DNA of 64,000 bases from Pseudomonas sp. LFM046. Its GTDB lineage: Bacteria > Pseudomonadota > Gammaproteobacteria > Pseudomonadales > Pseudomonadaceae. Position 1 is the stretch's first letter, and every line of letters begins with the position of its first letter. Under the pieces are notes generated by a model that had not been told where the DNA came from, did no database searches, and worked only from the letters and a program-made list of their open reading frames with translations. The stretch is from assembly GCF_000949385.2 (NCBI RefSeq), contig NZ_JYKO02000001.1, positions 3,336,648-3,400,647 on the forward strand, written 5' to 3'. Shown here piece after piece: positions 60,928 through 64,000 of the stretch. A program made the position numbers and the translations under genes.

Positions 60928-61851
60928 CTACTTCAGTCCGCCGAAACGCTGGTAGAAATTCTCGCCCGCATCGGGCAGCGGACCGTCCGCGGTTTCCAGC
61001 GCCGTGTTCAGCCAGTGCTCAGCCTTGGCGAAGATGAGCCGGTAGATATTGCGGCACAGCTGGCGCGCCGCACGGCCTTCCCAGTCGCCCGGCAGGAGTT
61101 CGTCGGGCAGTTGCGGGTCGCGCAGCAGCAACTTGCGGTATTCGTGAATCAGCAAGGTTCGGGCCAGGAAGCAATCCTCCGGCTGCAGGTTCTCCTGCTC
61201 GCGAAGGGCCTGCCAGAGCGGGCGGAACAGCGTGATGAACTCGCGGTAGTGCTCGCCCAGCTCGTCGATGTTCCAGCTCTCGCGAACCTGCATGCGCAGG
61301 GCCTTGGAGGCCAGAACATCCTGGGCGCTGGTCTCGAAGATGATGCTGTCTTCCAGGGCGTCCAGTTCCTGCAGGGTGGCGGTCACGTCCACCCGGTCGC
61401 AACGCGGGTTGGCCAGCACCGTGGGCGAAATCGCACCAAAACCTTGCCACTCCAGTTCCTCGCGCACCTGCTTGCGCTTGTCCTGGGGCAGTTGCGACAG
61501 CACCACCAGGCACCAGGAGCCGTCCCAGGCCGGGACGCTGGAGCTGTAGACCCGCTTGAACGCCTTTTCGAACCGCCGCCGGCCGGTGCCGGTCAGGCTG
61601 TAGTAACTGCGCCGCCCCACCTTCTCGGCACTCAGCCAGCCTTCCTTGGTGAGGCGGAAGATGGAGGTGCGGATCAGCCGCTCGTTGATGCCCATGGGTT
61701 CCAGCAACTGGATCAGGCTGCCCAGCCAGACGGTGCCGCCGTGGGGTTCGATGGCGTCGCCGTAGAGTGTGATGATCAGCGAACTGGCGCGGATGGGCGT
61801 CTGCTGCTGGAAGCGGGTGACGAGTTGGTCCAAGGGCACGAGCGAAGTCAT
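60928..61851 (-). CDS. paaX: PaaX phenylacetyl-CoA-responsive repressor
   Basis: 307 residues, near the length of E. coli PaaX. A GntR-like winged helix lies near the N-terminus (GGTVWLGSLIQLLEPMGINERLIRTSIFRLTKEGWLSAEKVGRRSYYSLT). The central and C-terminal PaaX domains follow (WDGSWCLVVLSQLPQDKRKQ, LIHEYRKLLLRDPQLP). PaaX represses the phenylacetate operon until phenylacetyl-CoA binds. Start at 61851; ATG at 61857 is two codons upstream. Confidence 0.93.
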   Translation of the reverse strand: MTSLVPLDQLVTRFQQQTPIRASSLIITLYGDAIEPHGGTVWLGSLIQLLEPMGINERLIRTSIFRLTKEGWLSAEKVGRRSYYSLTGTGRRRFEKAFKRVYSSSVPAWDGSWCLVVLSQLPQDKRKQVREELEWQGFGAISPTVLANPRCDRVDVTATLQELDALEDSIIFETSAQDVLASKALRMQVRESWNIDELGEHYREFITLFRPLWQALREQENLQPEDCFLARTLLIHEYRKLLLRDPQLPDELLPGDWEGRAARQLCRNIYRLIFAKAEHWLNTALETADGPLPDAGENFYQRFGGLK

Positions 61852-61942
61852 GGGCATTCTGGAAGCGGAAAAGATGCCGAATATACCCGCAGGCTCCTCG
61901 GCATGGCCATTGGGGCGCAGCGCGCCTGTGCGAAGACCGCAC

Positions 61943-62542
61943 TCATTGCGACGCGCTACCTTTCGGCCGCACACCACGGTCGGCGATGCGCGGCCGGTCG
62001 GCCTCCATCGCCGCCAGGGGTTCGCAGGCCACCAGATTGGCCAGGCAACGCTGGGCCAGCATCTGGTACTCGCGGGTACCGGCCTGCTTCCAGGCCACTT
62101 CTTCATCACTGAGGCGGCGCTTGACCTGGGCCGGCGCTCCCATCACCAGGGATTGTTCCTCGCAGCTGAACCCGGCCTTGACGAACGCGGTGGCGGAGAC
62201 GAATGACCGCGCGCCGATCTGGGCGCCGTCCATCACCACCGCATTCATCCCCACCAGCGCGTCTTCGCCGATGCGGCAGCCGTGCAGCACGGCGCCATGA
62301 CCAATGTGGCCATTGCGCTCGACCACCGTGTCGCTCTGAGGGAATCCGTGCATGACGCAGGTGTCCTGGATGTTGGCGCCCTCCTCCAGGATGATCCGGC
62401 CAAAGTCGCCCCGCAGACTGGCCAAAGGCCCGACATAACAGCCAGGGCCGATGATCACGTCGCCGATCAGCACGGCGGACGGGTGCACGAATGCGGTGGG
62501 ATGCACCACCGGGGTCAGGCCATCGAGGCTGTAGCAGGTCAT
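61943..62542 (-). CDS. paaY: PaaY thioesterase (gamma-carbonic-anhydrase fold)
   Basis: 199 residues, left-handed beta-helix with hexapeptide repeats ([38 protein letters not shown]). The metal-binding His residues lie in VMHG and [12 protein letters not shown]. PaaY removes CoA from dead-end ring intermediates of the phenylacetate pathway. It is followed by paaX on the same strand, and its start is 26 bases after the paaN stop. Confidence 0.92.
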   Translation of the reverse strand: MTCYSLDGLTPVVHPTAFVHPSAVLIGDVIIGPGCYVGPLASLRGDFGRIILEEGANIQDTCVMHGFPQSDTVVERNGHIGHGAVLHGCRIGEDALVGMNAVVMDGAQIGARSFVSATAFVKAGFSCEEQSLVMGAPAQVKRRLSDEEVAWKQAGTREYQMLAQRCLANLVACEPLAAMEADRPRIADRGVRPKGSASQ

Positions 62543-62568
62543 CGCGGATTCCTTCTTCTTATGGGGGC

Positions 62569-64000
62569 TTACGCGCCGTGTCGGCGGCTCTGCACGGTGA
62601 CGAACCGGCGAGCGACGAAGGCACCATCCGTGATGGAGGCGTTGGCCGCCGGGTTACCGCCGCTGGCGTGGAAGTCGCTGAAGGCCGCGGACTGGTTGAC
62701 GAAAACGCCGCCGTCGAAATTGATCGACAGGGCCACCGCCACCTCCTGGGACAGCAGCTCGGCACGGTCCAGCACGGCTTCGTCGGTGGCGTACACGCCC
62801 AGGGTCAGGGCGCCCTTTTCGGCAATCACCTCACCGGCCAGACGCAGGCTGTGCTCGGTGTCATCGGTGGCGATGACGAAGGCGATGGGGCCGAAGCGTT
62901 CTTCGGAATAGGCCTCGCGATCCGCCGCGTCCACTTTCAGCAGCAGCGGCGTGTGAACGCGCGCGCCGGGGAACTGCGGATGCTCGCGCGCCTCGCTGTC
63001 CAGCAGCACCTCACCCAGGGCGCGGCAATCCCGGATGCGCTGGGCGGTGGCCTCGGACTGGATGGCGCCGAGCACGGCACAGGCGCGCTCATTGTCAGCC
63101 AGGAAGCTGCGCACGGCGCCGGCCAGGGTCTGGGCGACATCGTCGAAGGACAGGTGCTCGTCACCGTTGCGGATCCCGCCACGCGGTACGTAGATCGCCT
63201 GGGTGGTGGTGCACATCTGCCCGGAATAGAGGCTGAGGGAGAAGGCCAGGTTGCGGGCCACGGCCTTGAAATCACGCGCGCTGTCGATGATCACGCTGTT
63301 GATGCCGGCCTTCTCGGTGAAGACCTGGGCCTGGCGGGCATTGTCCTCCAGCCAGTTGCCGAAGGCGTTGGAGCCGGTGAAGTCCACCAGCTTCACCCGC
63401 GGGTCCAGGGCCAGTTGCTGGCTGACCGGCGCTTGCGGGGTGTCGACCACCAGGCTCACCAGGGCCGGGTCGAAGCCCAGCTCGGCCAGCACGTCCTGGG
63501 CAACCTTGACGCTCATGGCCACCGGCAGGATGGCGCCGGGGTGCGCCTTGACCAGCACCGGGTTGCCGGTGGCGAGGCTGGCGAACAGGCCAGGGTAGGT
63601 ATTCCAGGTGGGGAAGGTGGAGCAGGCGATCACCAGGGACAGCCCGCGCGGAACGATGTGCCAGCGCTTGTCCAGCACGAGCGGGTCCTGCTTGCCCTGG
63701 GGCTTGGTCCAGCGCGCCGTTTCCGGCACTTCGGCCATGGCACGCCAGGCATAGGCCAGCACTTCCAGGCCTCGGTCCTGGGCATGGGGACCGCCCGCCT
63801 GGAACGCCATCATGTAGGCCTGGCCGCTGGTGTGCATCACCGCGTGGGCCAGAGTCGGGCTGAGGGCATTGAGGCGCTGGAGGATTTCCAGGCAAACACC
63901 AACCCGCGCCTGGGGACCGGCGTCGCGCCAAGCCGGCAGCGCCGCCTGCATGCGCGACAACAGCGAATCCGCGTCGTACTGGTCGTAACTCACCTTCAGA
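62569..64000 (-). CDS. paaN: PaaN aldehyde dehydrogenase-fold protein, 5' part outside the window
   Basis: The frame is open to the right edge. The codons before an internal GTG at 63993 continue the match, so the gene runs on beyond base 64000 and about 475 C-terminal residues are visible. Landmarks are [68 protein letters not shown] and [15 protein letters not shown] with the catalytic Cys. PaaN belongs to the phenylacetate set, where it processes the ring-cleavage aldehyde. It would be followed by paaY and paaX in the same direction. Confidence 0.9.
   Translation of the reverse strand, partial: LKVSYDQYDADSLLSRMQAALPAWRDAGPQARVGVCLEILQRLNALSPTLAHAVMHTSGQAYMMAFQAGGPHAQDRGLEVLAYAWRAMAEVPETARWTKPQGKQDPLVLDKRWHIVPRGLSLVIACSTFPTWNTYPGLFASLATGNPVLVKAHPGAILPVAMSVKVAQDVLAELGFDPALVSLVVDTPQAPVSQQLALDPRVKLVDFTGSNAFGNWLEDNARQAQVFTEKAGINSVIIDSARDFKAVARNLAFSLSLYSGQMCTTTQAIYVPRGGIRNGDEHLSFDDVAQTLAGAVRSFLADNERACAVLGAIQSEATAQRIRDCRALGEVLLDSEAREHPQFPGARVHTPLLLKVDAADREAYSEERFGPIAFVIATDDTEHSLRLAGEVIAEKGALTLGVYATDEAVLDRAELLSQEVAVALSINFDGGVFVNQSAAFSDFHASGGNPAANASITDGAFVARRFVTVQSRRHGA

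Overview
The window is high-GC DNA (about two thirds G+C by eye) from a Pseudomonas-type gammaproteobacterium. Signs of this are the paaN/paaY/paaX and feaR/feaB genes, a FecI-FecR-TonB receptor set, the yiaWV pair, a DUF1302/DUF1329/RND module and the dispersed intergenic palindromes. No tRNA, rRNA, CRISPR array, insertion sequence or prophage was seen.

Layout. (1) 1-4525: end of a retropepsin-like protease gene, then two ArnT/PMT-type membrane glycosyltransferases overlapping by 4 bp and a membrane-anchored histidine phosphatase, probably acting on envelope glycans. (2) 4610-5102: a wrecked polyphosphate kinase 2 gene. (3) 5175-22673: a complete NIS-type (IucA/IucC) siderophore locus. Two genes run leftward (CitE-like lyase, SbnI-like ParB-fold protein). 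The rest run rightward: SbnH-like decarboxylase, SbnA-like synthase, opine-dehydrogenase-like enzyme, NIS synthetase, MFS exporter, class V aminotransferase-like enzyme, ECF sigma factor, FecR anti-sigma, TonB receptor, binding protein, permease, ATPase and a small XRE regulator. The divergent promoter region carries a good Fur-box match. The gene set resembles staphyloferrin B biosynthesis but has one NIS synthetase instead of three, and an opine dehydrogenase where SbnB would be expected. (4) 22810-32000: acyl-CoA dehydrogenase with a divergent AraC regulator, several single metabolic genes and a chemoreceptor. (5) 32048-41181: leftward yiaWV-type pair, then an RND / YCF48-like / DUF1329 / DUF1302 / serine hydrolase set. 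(6) 41549-49483: an AraC regulator, then a leftward seven-gene catabolic run (quinone oxidoreductase, TauD-type dioxygenase, beta-keto acid cleavage enzyme, MFS, DsbA-like, Rieske, YeiH-type exporter). (7) 49686-54389: a lipoprotein, a PrpD-family protein and small proteins. (8) 54435-64000: permease, gamma-glutamylation-type glutamine synthetase, phenylacetaldehyde dehydrogenase, cytochrome c, FeaR-like regulator, PaaX, PaaY and partial PaaN, together an aromatic amine to phenylacetate region.

The two observations most worth following are the rearranged staphyloferrin-B-like pathway and a 40-bp element, identical at 32 positions, that lies about 80-115 bp upstream of two separate leftward operons. 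One element is beside the AraC gene at 41549. This suggests that one regulator controls both an envelope transport module (DUF1302/DUF1329/RND) and the TauD/BKACE/YeiH catabolic operon.
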